From assembly GCA_030039095.1 (NCBI GenBank), contig JASHQP010000667.1, positions 1 through 9,317 on the forward strand: 9,317 nucleotides of DNA, in the 5' to 3' direction. This document shows, one piece after another, positions 1 through 8,378 of this stretch (its first letter is position 1; the number at the start of each line of letters is the position of its first letter). The notes below the pieces were generated by a model that worked only from the letters and a program-made list of their open reading frames with translations, did no database searches and was not told the origin of the DNA. Position numbers and translations under genes: made by a program. Source of the stretch: Streptosporangiaceae bacterium (GTDB lineage: Bacteria; Actinomycetota; Actinomycetes; Streptosporangiales; Streptosporangiaceae).

Positions 1-1
1 C

Positions 2-642
2 GAGGCCGTCGCGCTGCTGCTGGACGTGACCGACGACGACGCGGTCAAGGCGTTTGCCGTCGCCGCCGCCGGCCAGCTCGGCCCAGTGGAGGTCCTGGTC
101 AGCTGCGCGGGCCGGGTGGAAGCCGGGCTCGTGCACGAGGTCGGCCCGGCCGAGTTCGCGCGGCAGGTGGAGGTGAACCTCATCGGCGCGCACCGGATCG
201 CGTCCGCCGTCGTGCCCGGCATGGTGGCCCGCCGGCGGGGCGACGTGGTGTTCGTCTCCTCGGACGTCGTCCGCGCGCCGCGGCCGCGGATGGGCGCCTA
301 CGTCGCGGCCAAGAACGCGGTCGACGGGATGGCCCGGGCCATGCAGATGGAACTCGAGGGCACCGGGGTCAGGGTCTCGGTCGTCCGTCCCGGCCAGACG
401 ATGACCGGCATGGGCATGGACTGGGACCCGCCGGCCGTGCAGGCGGTGCTCGACGACTGGGTCCGGTGGGGCCTGGCCCGTCACCCGCACTTCCTGCGGC
501 CGCAGGACGTGGCCGCCGCCGTGATGGCGATCGTCTCGGCCCCGCGAGGCACCCACATCACGCTCCTGGAGATCGAGCCCGAGGCGCCGATCCAGACCGG
601 CCGCGACGCCGGTGCACAGCCTGAAGACGCGGGAGGCACGTC

Positions 643-646
<4 letters not shown>
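2..646 (+). CDS. Short-chain dehydrogenase/reductase (SDR), 5'-truncated by the window edge
   Basis: NAD(P)-dependent oxidoreductase of the classical SDR family. The reading frame is already open at base 2, so the N-terminus with the TGxxxGxG cofactor loop lies outside the window; roughly 60 residues are probably missing. Visible SDR landmarks, in order, are LDVTDDDAV (the acidic stretch after beta-3), VLVSCAG (the NNAG position, here SCAG), VNLIGAHR, the catalytic serine region VVFVSSDVV, the catalytic pair YVAAK (Tyr codon 299-301, Lys codon 311-313) and VVRPGQT after beta-6. Its stop overlaps the start of the P450 gene (ATGA at 643-646), so the two are almost certainly cotranscribed and translationally coupled. 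The M. tuberculosis cyp51 locus also has an SDR (Rv0765c) directly upstream of the P450. The substrate cannot be told from sequence; a hydroxyl or keto group on a sterol- or terpenoid-like compound is a guess from context. Confidence 0.9.
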
Positions 647-2249
<1,603 letters not shown>

Positions 2250-2292
2250 CCAGCCGTCGTCCCGTTACGGCCCGGAAAACAGGGAGGCTCGG

Positions 2293-2844
2293 ATGGCCGC
2301 GTTCCCCCGCGCGGAACTGGAAGAGATGGTGCAGCGGTGGCTGAACGCCAACCGGCGCTGCGAGCAGGCCGGTGACTGGCGTCCGCTCGCGGCGATGTAC
2401 AGCCCGGACGCGACCTATGGCTGGAACATGGGCCCCGGCGAGGAGTTCATGGTGACCGGGCGCGACCAGATCCGCGACATCGCGCTGGCGCTGGAGATGG
2501 GCGGGCTCGACGACTGGTCCTACCCGTACCAGCGGGTGCTGATCGACGACGCGCAGGGCGAGGTCGTCGGGTTCTGGAAGCAGGTCGCCGGCGCGGCACG
2601 GCCGGACGGCAGCCAGTACGAGGTGGCCGGGATCGGCGGAAGCTGGTTCCGCTACGGCGGGGACTGGCAGTGGTCGTGGCAGCGCGACTTCTTCGACCTC
2701 GGCAACGTGACCGCGCTGTTTCTGGAGATGATCGAGGCCGGCGCGCTGTCCGACGGCATGCGGCGCCGGATGGAGCGCGCGGTCTCCGGCGAGAAGCTTC
2801 CCGGTCACTACCCGCTCGGGGCGGGGCCGGACCCGCTCTGGTAG
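2293..2844 (+). CDS. NTF2/SnoaL-like protein of the cyp51 operon
   Basis: A 183-residue protein with the start of an NTF2-like (SnoaL-like) cone fold: an N-terminal helix (MVQRWLNANRRCEQAGDW), then LAAMYSPDATYGWNMGPG and the turn VTGRDQIRDI, followed by strand-rich sequence with many tryptophans (residues about 75-135) and a helical tail. Such folds form hydrophobic pockets and include steroid isomerases, cyclases and pure binding proteins; I see no residue set that settles catalysis. It follows the ferredoxin by 43 bp with a strong Shine-Dalgarno (AGGGAGG, 2281-2287, five bases before the ATG). The M. tuberculosis cyp51 locus has an uncharacterised gene of similar size at this position (Rv0762c). 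The last 37 bp overlap the 3' end of the convergent cyclase gene. The role is probably in handling the substrate or product of the P450, by inference from the operon only. Confidence 0.85.
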   Translation: MAAFPRAELEEMVQRWLNANRRCEQAGDWRPLAAMYSPDATYGWNMGPGEEFMVTGRDQIRDIALALEMGGLDDWSYPYQRVLIDDAQGEVVGFWKQVAGAARPDGSQYEVAGIGGSWFRYGGDWQWSWQRDFFDLGNVTALFLEMIEAGALSDGMRRRMERAVSGEKLPGHYPLGAGPDPLW

Positions 2845-3830
2845 CGGCCTGCCAGCCGGTCCAGCACCCGCTGCCACAGCGCCAGCAGCCAGCCACCGCG
2901 GGCTGGCCGTGCACAGACCGAGCCGCTGCCGATCCGGCCGGCGACCGTGACGTGCAGCACCGGCGAAGCGCCCGGCCCGGCCGGCGGGACCACGCTGACG
3001 CTGCCGCTGCCGACGGTCAGGTCGCTGGTGTCCACCGCGATGCCGGGCCGGGTGATGAGCGTCAGGGTGCCGCTGACGATCCGGGCGTCTATGCGCAGTT
3101 CCGGCGCGGCGATCACGGCCCGCCGGAAGTCGAGCCGGACCGCGCCGCTGCCGACGTCGATCTCCAGATGCCGGGGCACGATCCAGGCCTTGTCCCGCTT
3201 GGCTGAGCCGGAGCCGCACGTGATCCGCGCCAGGCCGGGGGCACCCGCGGCCCTGGCGGTGGCCTGTTCCCCGACGGTCCGCGACGGCACGCCCGGCCGC
3301 TCGGCCAGGAACGCGGCCTCGACCTCGTAGATCCGCTCCGGCCGGCTGAGGTCCTTGAGCTGGCGCGTCCCCAGCTCCCGCAGGGCCACGCCCTCGGGCA
3401 GCTCATCGGACAGCAGTTCCGCCGCCACCCCGGACAGCAGCACCTGGCCGCCGCTGGCGACCGTCAGCAGCCGTGCGGCCCGGTTCACTGCGGGCCCGAA
3501 GTAGTCCCCGTCGCGTTCCTCGCACACCCCGGCGTGCAGGCCCATCCGCACCACGATCGGCCGGCTGGTCGGCCACGACTGCCCGGCCAGGCCCCGCTGC
3601 GCGGCGAGCGCCGCGTCGAGCCCGGCCCGGGCCGCGGAAAACGCCGCGCAGAACGAATCGCCGACGGTCTTGAAGACGTACCCGCCGACCTGCTCGATCG
3701 CGCTGCGCAGGATCTCGTCGTGACGCCGCAGCGCGGCCGCCATGGCATCCCGCTCGGCCTCCCACAGCCGGGTGGAGCCCTCCACGTCCGTGAACAGCAG
3801 CGTCACGGTGCCCGACGGCAGCCCGCTCAT
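2808..3830 (-). CDS. Class III adenylate/guanylate cyclase with C-terminal repeat domain
   Basis: A 340-residue cytosolic protein without transmembrane segments. Residues about 7-175 are a class III nucleotidyl cyclase domain with every catalytic residue visible: metal-binding Asp15 in LLFTDVEGST and Asp58 in KTVGDSF, purine-selecting Lys54 and Asp109 (in GDYFGPAVNRAAR), and transition-state Asn116 and Arg120. The Lys/Asp pair favours ATP, so cAMP is the likely product. LGTRQLKDLSRPERIYEV (about 153-170) is the usual end of this domain. After a linker, residues about 202-308 form a Gly/Ser-marked beta-rich segment (GSGAVRLDF, VSGTLTLI, VGSGSVSV, IGSGSVCA). It resembles the C-terminal domain of actinobacterial DUF1707 or LiaF-type proteins, an assignment made by eye. 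The ATG at 3830 is chosen because the domain begins just after it and GGCGAGG lies five bases upstream. The gene converges on, and overlaps, the NTF2-like gene. What the C-terminal domain senses is unknown. Confidence 0.92.
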   Translation of the reverse strand: MSGLPSGTVTLLFTDVEGSTRLWEAERDAMAAALRRHDEILRSAIEQVGGYVFKTVGDSFCAAFSAARAGLDAALAAQRGLAGQSWPTSRPIVVRMGLHAGVCEERDGDYFGPAVNRAARLLTVASGGQVLLSGVAAELLSDELPEGVALRELGTRQLKDLSRPERIYEVEAAFLAERPGVPSRTVGEQATARAAGAPGLARITCGSGSAKRDKAWIVPRHLEIDVGSGAVRLDFRRAVIAAPELRIDARIVSGTLTLITRPGIAVDTSDLTVGSGSVSVVPPAGPGASPVLHVTVAGRIGSGSVCARPARGGWLLALWQRVLDRLAGRYQSGSGPAPSG

Positions 3831-3992
3831 CAGCACCTCGCCAGCGCAGACAGCGTCACAGCAACCACCTTCAGACCGGGAATCATCTCGAAGTATCCCA
3901 AATGCCAGCACTCCGCCGGAAGGCCCGCGCCCGTCACGCCCGGCGGGATGTGCGGTGTGCCGTCGTTGATGACGACCTCCCGGCGGCTGAAC
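3830..3992 (-). other. Gap before the cyclase holding a short remnant-like coding stretch
   Basis: This stretch separates the divergent cyclase and IlvD/Edd genes. Minus-strand codons here read RREVVINDGTPHIP and run on to a TGA at 3830-3832, overlapping the cyclase ATG (TGATG). The frame has no plausible start of its own; going upstream it only enters the antisense of the IlvD/Edd gene. Two parts match the gene at 8379-9065: bases 3965-3992 agree with 8508-8535 at 24 of 28 positions, and 3948-3965 agree with 8404-8421 at 17 of 18. The two parts touch here but lie 86 bases apart there, so this looks like the decayed 3' end of a paralogue with an internal deletion. It must also hold the cyclase promoter, which I cannot place. 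An imperfect inverted repeat (GGGA...TCCC, 3878-3899) is weak. Confidence 0.4.
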
Positions 3993-3994
3993 GG

Positions 3995-4000
3995 TACGCT
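3995..4000 (+). promoter_or_regulatory. Probable -10 box of a leaderless promoter for the IlvD/Edd gene
   Basis: TACGCT fits the actinobacterial TANNNT -10 consensus and ends seven bases before the GTG at 4008, so transcription would begin at or next to the start codon. No Shine-Dalgarno precedes that GTG, which fits a leaderless mRNA. No clear -35 is seen. Confidence 0.5.
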
Positions 4001-4007
4001 TCGGGGC

Positions 4008-5807
4008 GTGACTGCGCTATCTGACGGAACGAGTCCGGCCAGCCCGGACGATATGCCTGAACCGAGCCCCGTCAACCCGGGCCGCGACGTCCAGAAGGTC
4101 GCGACGGCCGAGTTCCTGGGCCAGGACGTCCGGAAGATCCATGATCCGGTATGGGCCGTGATCGGCAACCTCGGTGACAGCCAGTGTTATCTGGGTGTCC
4201 AGGCGAAGGTGGCGGCCGTCGAGGCCGCGGTGTCCCAGCGCATCGCCGACGAGGACCTTCCGGTGCGCCTGATCCCGCCGGCCTTCACCCTCGGCATCTC
4301 GGACGGCCAGCTCAACGGCACCCCCGAGATGCGGTTCTCTCTCATCGGCCGGGAGCTGGTGAACGACGCAGCGTCCATGCACCTGGCCGCGGACCGGGTG
4401 ACGGGCCTGGTCGCGGTCGTCGCGTGTGACAAGCCCCCGGTGGGCACCGTTGCCGCCCTCCTGGAGCACAACGCGCCCTCGGTGATCATGTCCGACGGCT
4501 CGGTCAGGCCGGGGATCGATCCCGTGACGGGTGCCCCGATCGACATCATCACCGCGTTTCAGGCAGCCTCCGATCCGGACGAGGAGGTTCGCTCCCGGCT
4601 TACCCTGAACGCCTGCCCTGGCCAGGGCAGCTGCGGGGGCATGTTCACGTACAACACCATGCAGACGTTCATCGCGGTGCTCGGCCTGGAGCCGCTGCAC
4701 ATGGTCTCCCCGGCCTCGGAGGATCCCCGCAGGACGGAGGAGTTTCCCGGCCAGCTCGTCGACTGCCTCGTCACGATGACGGCCAAGGGCATCCGGCCGC
4801 GGGACATCGTCACGCCGGCGTCGCTGCGCAACGCGCTGACCGTGACGATGGCGATGGGCGGCTCGACCAACGTCATGCTGCACAGCGTGGAGATCGCCCG
4901 GGCCGCCGGGATCGACCTGTGGGACGAGGTCATGAGCCAGGCGGAATTCAACACGCTGTCGCGGCGCCTGCCGGTGCTCGTCAACATGCGGCCGTTCGGG
5001 GCGTACTCGATGGTTGACGTCGAGGAGTCCGGCGGGGTGCCGGCCGTGGTCCGCGAGCTGCTGTCCGACGGCTATCTCGATGGGGACGCGCTCACCTGCA
5101 CGGGTGAGACGCTCGCCGAGCAGGTCGGCCGGCTCGCGCCGCCCGCTCCCGACCACCGGGTGATCTACTCGGTGGCCCGGCCGTTCAAGGACACCGGGGG
5201 CCTGCGTCTCCTGCGCGGGAATCTCGCTCCCGGCGGCGGTGCGATCCTGAAGCTGGCCGGCCTCGAGGGCGGGATGTCCGACGGCGTCTTCACGGGCAGC
5301 GCCCGGGTCTTCAACGGCGAGCGGGCGCTGATCCGCGCCCTCGACGAACGGCCCGGCGACTTCCGCGACCACGACATGGTGGTCATCCGCTACGAAGGTC
5401 CCCGGGGTGCCCCGGGAATGCCGGAGATGCTGGACGCGACCTCGAAGATCACGACCTTGTGCCGCCAGCAGAACATCACGATCGCGCTGATGACCGATGC
5501 GCGCTTCTCGGGGGGATCCGTCGGGCTCGTCATCGGGCACGTCGGCCCCGAGGCCTTCCTCGGCGGGCCCATCGCCCTCGTCGAAGACGGCGACACGATC
5601 GTGGCCGACGTCAACACCGACCGGCTCGACTGCGTGGAACTCGACGACGGCGGGACGTTCGAGCGGCGCTCCGCCGCCTGGACCGCCGCCGCCGAAGCCA
5701 GCGGGGGCGTCCACCCCGACGCCGTCCCCGTCCGGAACCGGGTCCTGCGCCGCATGCGGGCCACGGCGCTGCCAGCCCTGCGCGGCGGCGGCATGACGCC
5801 CAGCTAG
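4008..5807 (+). CDS. IlvD/Edd-family Fe-S dehydratase (dihydroxy-acid or sugar-acid dehydratase)
   Basis: A cytosolic 599-residue enzyme that would remove water from a 2,3-dihydroxy acid to give a 2-keto acid. Three cysteines sit where the family binds its Fe-S cluster: Cys60 (GNLGDSQCYLG), Cys140 (ACDKPP) and Cys203 (ACPGQGSCGGMF). GGSTN (284-288), YEGPRGAPGMPEML (about 462-475) and TDARFSGGS (496-504, with the conserved Ser501) are the other hallmarks. The N-terminal motif departs from the usual TPCN of biosynthetic IlvD, and the protein looks divergent overall, so a sugar-acid dehydratase (xylonate, gluconate or similar) is at least as likely as valine/isoleucine biosynthesis. I therefore give no symbol. 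GTG 4008 is preferred because of the TANNNT box just before it; ATG 4053 is the alternative. The frame is open far upstream, but only as the antisense of the cyclase. The next gene starts 17 bp after the stop. Confidence 0.9.
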   Translation: MTALSDGTSPASPDDMPEPSPVNPGRDVQKVATAEFLGQDVRKIHDPVWAVIGNLGDSQCYLGVQAKVAAVEAAVSQRIADEDLPVRLIPPAFTLGISDGQLNGTPEMRFSLIGRELVNDAASMHLAADRVTGLVAVVACDKPPVGTVAALLEHNAPSVIMSDGSVRPGIDPVTGAPIDIITAFQAASDPDEEVRSRLTLNACPGQGSCGGMFTYNTMQTFIAVLGLEPLHMVSPASEDPRRTEEFPGQLVDCLVTMTAKGIRPRDIVTPASLRNALTVTMAMGGSTNVMLHSVEIARAAGIDLWDEVMSQAEFNTLSRRLPVLVNMRPFGAYSMVDVEESGGVPAVVRELLSDGYLDGDALTCTGETLAEQVGRLAPPAPDHRVIYSVARPFKDTGGLRLLRGNLAPGGGAILKLAGLEGGMSDGVFTGSARVFNGERALIRALDERPGDFRDHDMVVIRYEGPRGAPGMPEMLDATSKITTLCRQQNITIALMTDARFSGGSVGLVIGHVGPEAFLGGPIALVEDGDTIVADVNTDRLDCVELDDGGTFERRSAAWTAAAEASGGVHPDAVPVRNRVLRRMRATALPALRGGGMTPS

Positions 5808-5812
5808 CACCG

Positions 5813-5818
5813 TAGGCT
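5813..5818 (+). promoter_or_regulatory. Probable -10 box of a leaderless promoter for the GalT-like gene
   Basis: TAGGCT lies five bases after the IlvD/Edd stop codon and ends six bases before the GTG at 5825. No Shine-Dalgarno is present, so the second gene may be transcribed on its own as a leaderless mRNA in addition to any read-through from upstream. Confidence 0.45.
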
Positions 5819-5824
5819 CGTGGC

Positions 5825-6850
5825 GTGGCGAAGATCGAATTCGAGGAACGCGGCCTGCACGCCCGGGTCCCCGACCCGGCGGCGGGCGGGGCCTGGGCCG
5901 ACGTGCGGCTGCGCTGGCGGCGGGACCCGCTGACCGGGGCCGGCGCCAGGATCCTGACCGGGGTGAAGCTCCAGCCGGCCACCCGCAGCGACCTGTCCGC
6001 GCTGACGGCCAAGCCCGCGTTCTGCCCGTTCGACAGCGAGCACCTGGAGACGGCAACCGTCCCGTTTCCCGCCGAGCTCACTGGCGAGGGCCGCATCCGC
6101 GAGGGCCGCGCCGTCGTGGTGCCCAACATCCTGGCGTACGCGACGCACAGCGCGGTGGGCATCTACGACCCCGGGCGGCACTTCCTTGACCTGGACGATC
6201 TGACGCCGCCCCTGGTCGGGGACATGCTGACGGCCATGGTCCGGCACGCCCGGGCGGTGCGGCGCCTGGACCCGGAGGCGGCCTGGAGTTCCATCAACGC
6301 GAACTATCTGCCGCCGTCGGGCTCCTCCCTGGTTCATCCGCACGTGCAGTCGGCGCACGACGCGTGCGGCCTGACCAGCCAGCGCTTTCTGGTCGAGCGG
6401 GGCCAGGCGTGGCAGGAGCACAGCGGGCCGTACTGGGCCGCCCTGGTGGAGCAGGAGGCCACGGGACCCCGGTGGGTAGGGCACACCGGCCGGGTGGCCT
6501 GGCTGACCCCGTTCGCGCCGGCAGGTTTCCACGAGGTCTGGGCCGTGGTCACCGGGGCCGCCGACGTGACCGACCTGACCGAGCAGGACACCCAGGACCT
6601 GGGCCAGGGCCTGTCCCAGGTGCTGGCCGCCTACCGGGACTGGAACCTGGCCTCGTTCAACTTCGCGCTGATCGGCGGGGGGCCGCAGGGCCGCGAGAGC
6701 GGGCACCAGGTCGTGCTCAAGGTGATCAGCCGGTCCAACCCGGACCCGGTGTACCGCAGCGACGCCACGTACTTCGAGCGCCTGCTCGGCGAGGCGCTGA
6801 TCGACCTGAGCCCGGAGGAGGTCGCCGACGCCGTCCGGCGCAGGTTCTGA
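5825..6850 (+). CDS. GalT-like nucleotidyltransferase (HIT superfamily)
   Basis: A 341-residue protein with the signature of galactose-1-phosphate uridylyltransferase-type enzymes. CPFDSEHLE (Cys67) stands where GalT has CPFC, so one of the two zinc cysteines of the classical motif is replaced by Asp. VVVPNILAYATHSAVGIY (about 97-114) matches the conserved region that follows. NYLPPSGSSLVHPHVQ (160-175) holds the catalytic HPHxQ motif, with His173 the expected nucleophile that becomes nucleotidylated. The family exchanges a nucleoside monophosphate between a sugar phosphate and a nucleoside diphosphate sugar, or phosphorolyses the latter; the actual substrates here cannot be read from sequence. 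GTG 5825 is chosen from the TANNNT box six bases upstream. The tight spacing to the IlvD/Edd gene suggests a shared carbohydrate role. The C-terminus (SPEEVADAVRRRF) looks natural although the next gene is broken right behind it. Confidence 0.82.
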   Translation: MAKIEFEERGLHARVPDPAAGGAWADVRLRWRRDPLTGAGARILTGVKLQPATRSDLSALTAKPAFCPFDSEHLETATVPFPAELTGEGRIREGRAVVVPNILAYATHSAVGIYDPGRHFLDLDDLTPPLVGDMLTAMVRHARAVRRLDPEAAWSSINANYLPPSGSSLVHPHVQSAHDACGLTSQRFLVERGQAWQEHSGPYWAALVEQEATGPRWVGHTGRVAWLTPFAPAGFHEVWAVVTGAADVTDLTEQDTQDLGQGLSQVLAAYRDWNLASFNFALIGGGPQGRESGHQVVLKVISRSNPDPVYRSDATYFERLLGEALIDLSPEEVADAVRRRF

Positions 6851-7495
6851 CTGATCCGCCCGGCGACGCACAGCCCCGCGTTGTTGTAGCTGAATACCCG
6901 CCCGAGCGGGGTGAGCTGCGGCAGCCGCTTCACGGACGCGACGAAGCGGGCCAGGGCGTCGTCCCCCGGGCCAAAGCCCTGAAGGTCATCACCCAGCCGG
7001 CCCGAGCTGTGGCTGACCAGCTGCCGCACGGTCACCCGCGCCGACACCGCCGCGTCCGCGACGGCGAAGTCCGGCAGGCAGGTCCGCACGCGCGCGTCCA
7101 GGTCGACCTTTCCCTGGTCGACGAGCCGCATCAGGGCGGTGCCGGTGAACGTCTTGGTGGTCGAGCCGATCCGGAAGACGGTGGCACCGTCCACCGGCAC
7201 CGGGTAGGAGACGTTGGTGACCCCGTACCTTGACGTACTCCCGGCCCCCCACCAGGATGCCCACGGCCGCACCGGGAACCGCACAGGCCTTCATTCCCGC
7301 CCGGATCTTCTCATCGAGGAGCCGGAACGGTGAGCGGCCGGGCCAGTCGTCCGTCCCGGTGACCTGGTCGGCGGGGACGGACGCCGCGGCGCGTGCGACC
7401 GCGGACTGCACGTAGGCTGCCGCGACGCCCGCGGCGGCCGCACCGAGCAGCCCGCGGCGCGAAACACGCCGCGTACCCGTGCCGCGCGCGGTCAC
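6851..7495 (-). pseudogene. Serine beta-lactamase-family hydrolase, frameshifted and 3'-truncated
   Basis: The remains of an exported serine hydrolase of the beta-lactamase/penicillin-binding-protein family. The N-terminus at GTG 7495 carries a Tat signal (RRVSRRGLLGAAAAGVAAAY) with an Ala-rich cleavage region, then DEKIRAGMKACAVPGAAVGI and GGREYVK. There the frame is lost, near base 7228. Homology resumes in another frame as YGVTNVSYPVPVDGATVFRI, then the active-site motif STTK (Ser codon 7164-7162, Lys codon 7155-7153) and the second motif YNN (Tyr codon 6888-6886). One extra G, or loss of two bases, would explain the shift. The similarity stops after AGRI at about 6853, where the GalT-like stop codon lies, so the C-terminal half with the KTG/HxG motif is gone. 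The two lesions make a functional product very unlikely. The 3' cut implies a deletion or rearrangement at this junction. Confidence 0.85.
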
Positions 7496-7739
7496 TGAAC
7501 TGCCCCGATCGGGCCAGCAGCTAAAGCCGGATTTCCCCGCATTCCCGCATTCCCCCGGTTGCGTTTCCGCCTGAGCGGCGTATCGCAGCAAGGCTGAACG
7601 GCCAATCGCGGGGGGACTCGGCCTTCGCACTTTCTCAGGCGGCAGATCGGCCACAGCCTCGCGCCCGAGCACCAGCACACGCTGTCAGAGGCCGGGTCTA
7701 GGCTGGCTGACATAGTCGCGCCGGGAGAAAGGGCAGGCC
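7496..7739. other. Intergenic region between pseudogene and cysteine hydrolase
   Basis: No convincing gene in 244 bases; the minus frame stays open to 7678 but reads as low-quality sequence in front of the Tat signal. It contains a perfect 10-bp palindrome CCCGATCGGG (7504-7513) just upstream of the pseudogene start, a short tandem repeat (7533-7556), and a 9-bp inverted repeat CCGCCTGAG/CTCAGGCGG (7567-7575 and 7634-7642). The right end should hold the hydrolase promoter: TAGGCT at 7699-7704 is a possible -10 box, but it has no matching -35. Confidence 0.5.
7533..7556. repeat. Short tandem repeat upstream of the pseudogene
   Basis: Three near-copies of an 8-9 base unit lie in a row: TTCCCCGCA, TTCCCGCA, TTCCCCC. 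The position upstream of the old hydrolase promoter would suit a binding site, but slipped-strand replication is enough to explain it. Confidence 0.5.
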
Positions 7740-8309
7740 ATGACGACTCTCAGCGACCGGCCAGCCACCGCACTGCTCGTCGTCGATGTCCAAAACGGCG
7801 TTGTCGCCGGAAACCACCAGCGCGATGCGGTCGTGGCGAACATCGGCAGCCTTGTCGAGAAGGCCCGGCGGGAACATGTCCCGGTTATCTGGGTCCAGCA
7901 TTCCGACGAGGGCCTCGAGAGAGGAAGCAGCGACTGGCAGATCGTCCCCGAGCTGAATCCGGATGGCTCGGAGCCGCTGGTCGAGAAGCACTACGGTGAC
8001 TCCTTCGAGGACACCACCCTGGAGAACGTGCTGTCCGGGCTCCGCGTCGGCCGGCTCGTGGTCGCCGGCGCGCAAACCGACGCCTGCATTCGCTCGACCC
8101 TCCATGGCGCCTTCGCCAGAGGCTATGACGCGACGCTGGTCAGCGACGCGCATACCACGGAGGACCAGACCAACTGGGGCGCGCCCCCGCCGGACCAGGT
8201 CATCGCGCACACCAACCTGTACTGGACCTACCAGACGGCACCGGGGCGGACGGCCGGAACGGTGGAAACCAAGGACGTCGATTTCGCTGACGCCCGTTCT
8301 GAGGCCTGA
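7740..8309 (+). CDS. Isochorismatase-like cysteine hydrolase
   Basis: A soluble 189-residue hydrolase of the isochorismatase/nicotinamidase superfamily. The catalytic triad is visible: Asp16 in LLVVDVQNG, Lys83 in VEKHYGDSF and the nucleophile Cys116 in GAQTDACIRSTLHGAF, where the preceding Gly-Ala-Gln-Thr region is the usual cis-peptide turn. VSDAHTTED follows as in other members. Length and motifs are complete, so it is probably active on an amide, carbamate or similar small molecule. The HxH-type metal-binding signature of nicotinamidases is not evident, so I do not assign that substrate. The ATG has a good purine-rich Shine-Dalgarno (GGGAGAAAGGG, 7723-7733, six bases upstream), in contrast to the leaderless genes around it. 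It stands alone, and converges with the gene at 8379-9065. Confidence 0.93.
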   Translation: MTTLSDRPATALLVVDVQNGVVAGNHQRDAVVANIGSLVEKARREHVPVIWVQHSDEGLERGSSDWQIVPELNPDGSEPLVEKHYGDSFEDTTLENVLSGLRVGRLVVAGAQTDACIRSTLHGAFARGYDATLVSDAHTTEDQTNWGAPPPDQVIAHTNLYWTYQTAPGRTAGTVETKDVDFADARSEA

Positions 8310-8378
8310 GCCGTTGGCCCTCTGCGCGGCATTCCCGGCGTAGGCCGAGCTCATCTTCCAGCCCAGACACCCTGCCCC
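8310..8378. other. Convergent intergenic gap
   Basis: Sixty-nine bases lie between two converging genes, where a bidirectional terminator would be expected. I find no strong GC stem followed by a T-run on either strand; only short GGCC and GAGCTC palindromes are present. Confidence 0.5.

Noticed and set aside
3534..4007. In-frame extension of the IlvD/Edd gene by about 158 codons upstream
   Set aside because: It runs antisense through the cyclase catalytic domain, adds no recognisable sequence, and the TANNNT box fixes a later start.
3830..4168. A minus-strand gene of 112 codons coupled to the cyclase by TGATG
   Set aside because: Its first half is antisense to the IlvD/Edd N-terminus, and no start codon fits the part outside that gene; only the remnant at 3948-3992 shows similarity to anything.
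4017..6056. Long minus-strand open frame of 679 codons opposite the IlvD/Edd gene
   Set aside because: The + strand carries all the family motifs of a dehydratase, and the minus translation is low-complexity His/Arg/Asp-rich sequence.
5804..6871. Minus-strand frame of 355 codons opposite the GalT-like gene
   Set aside because: Antisense shadow; the + strand frame holds HPHVQ and the other GalT-like motifs.
7567..7642. 9-bp inverted repeat as possible terminal repeats of an insertion sequence
   Set aside because: Only 58 bases lie between the arms, no transposase remnant is seen and no target duplication flanks it.
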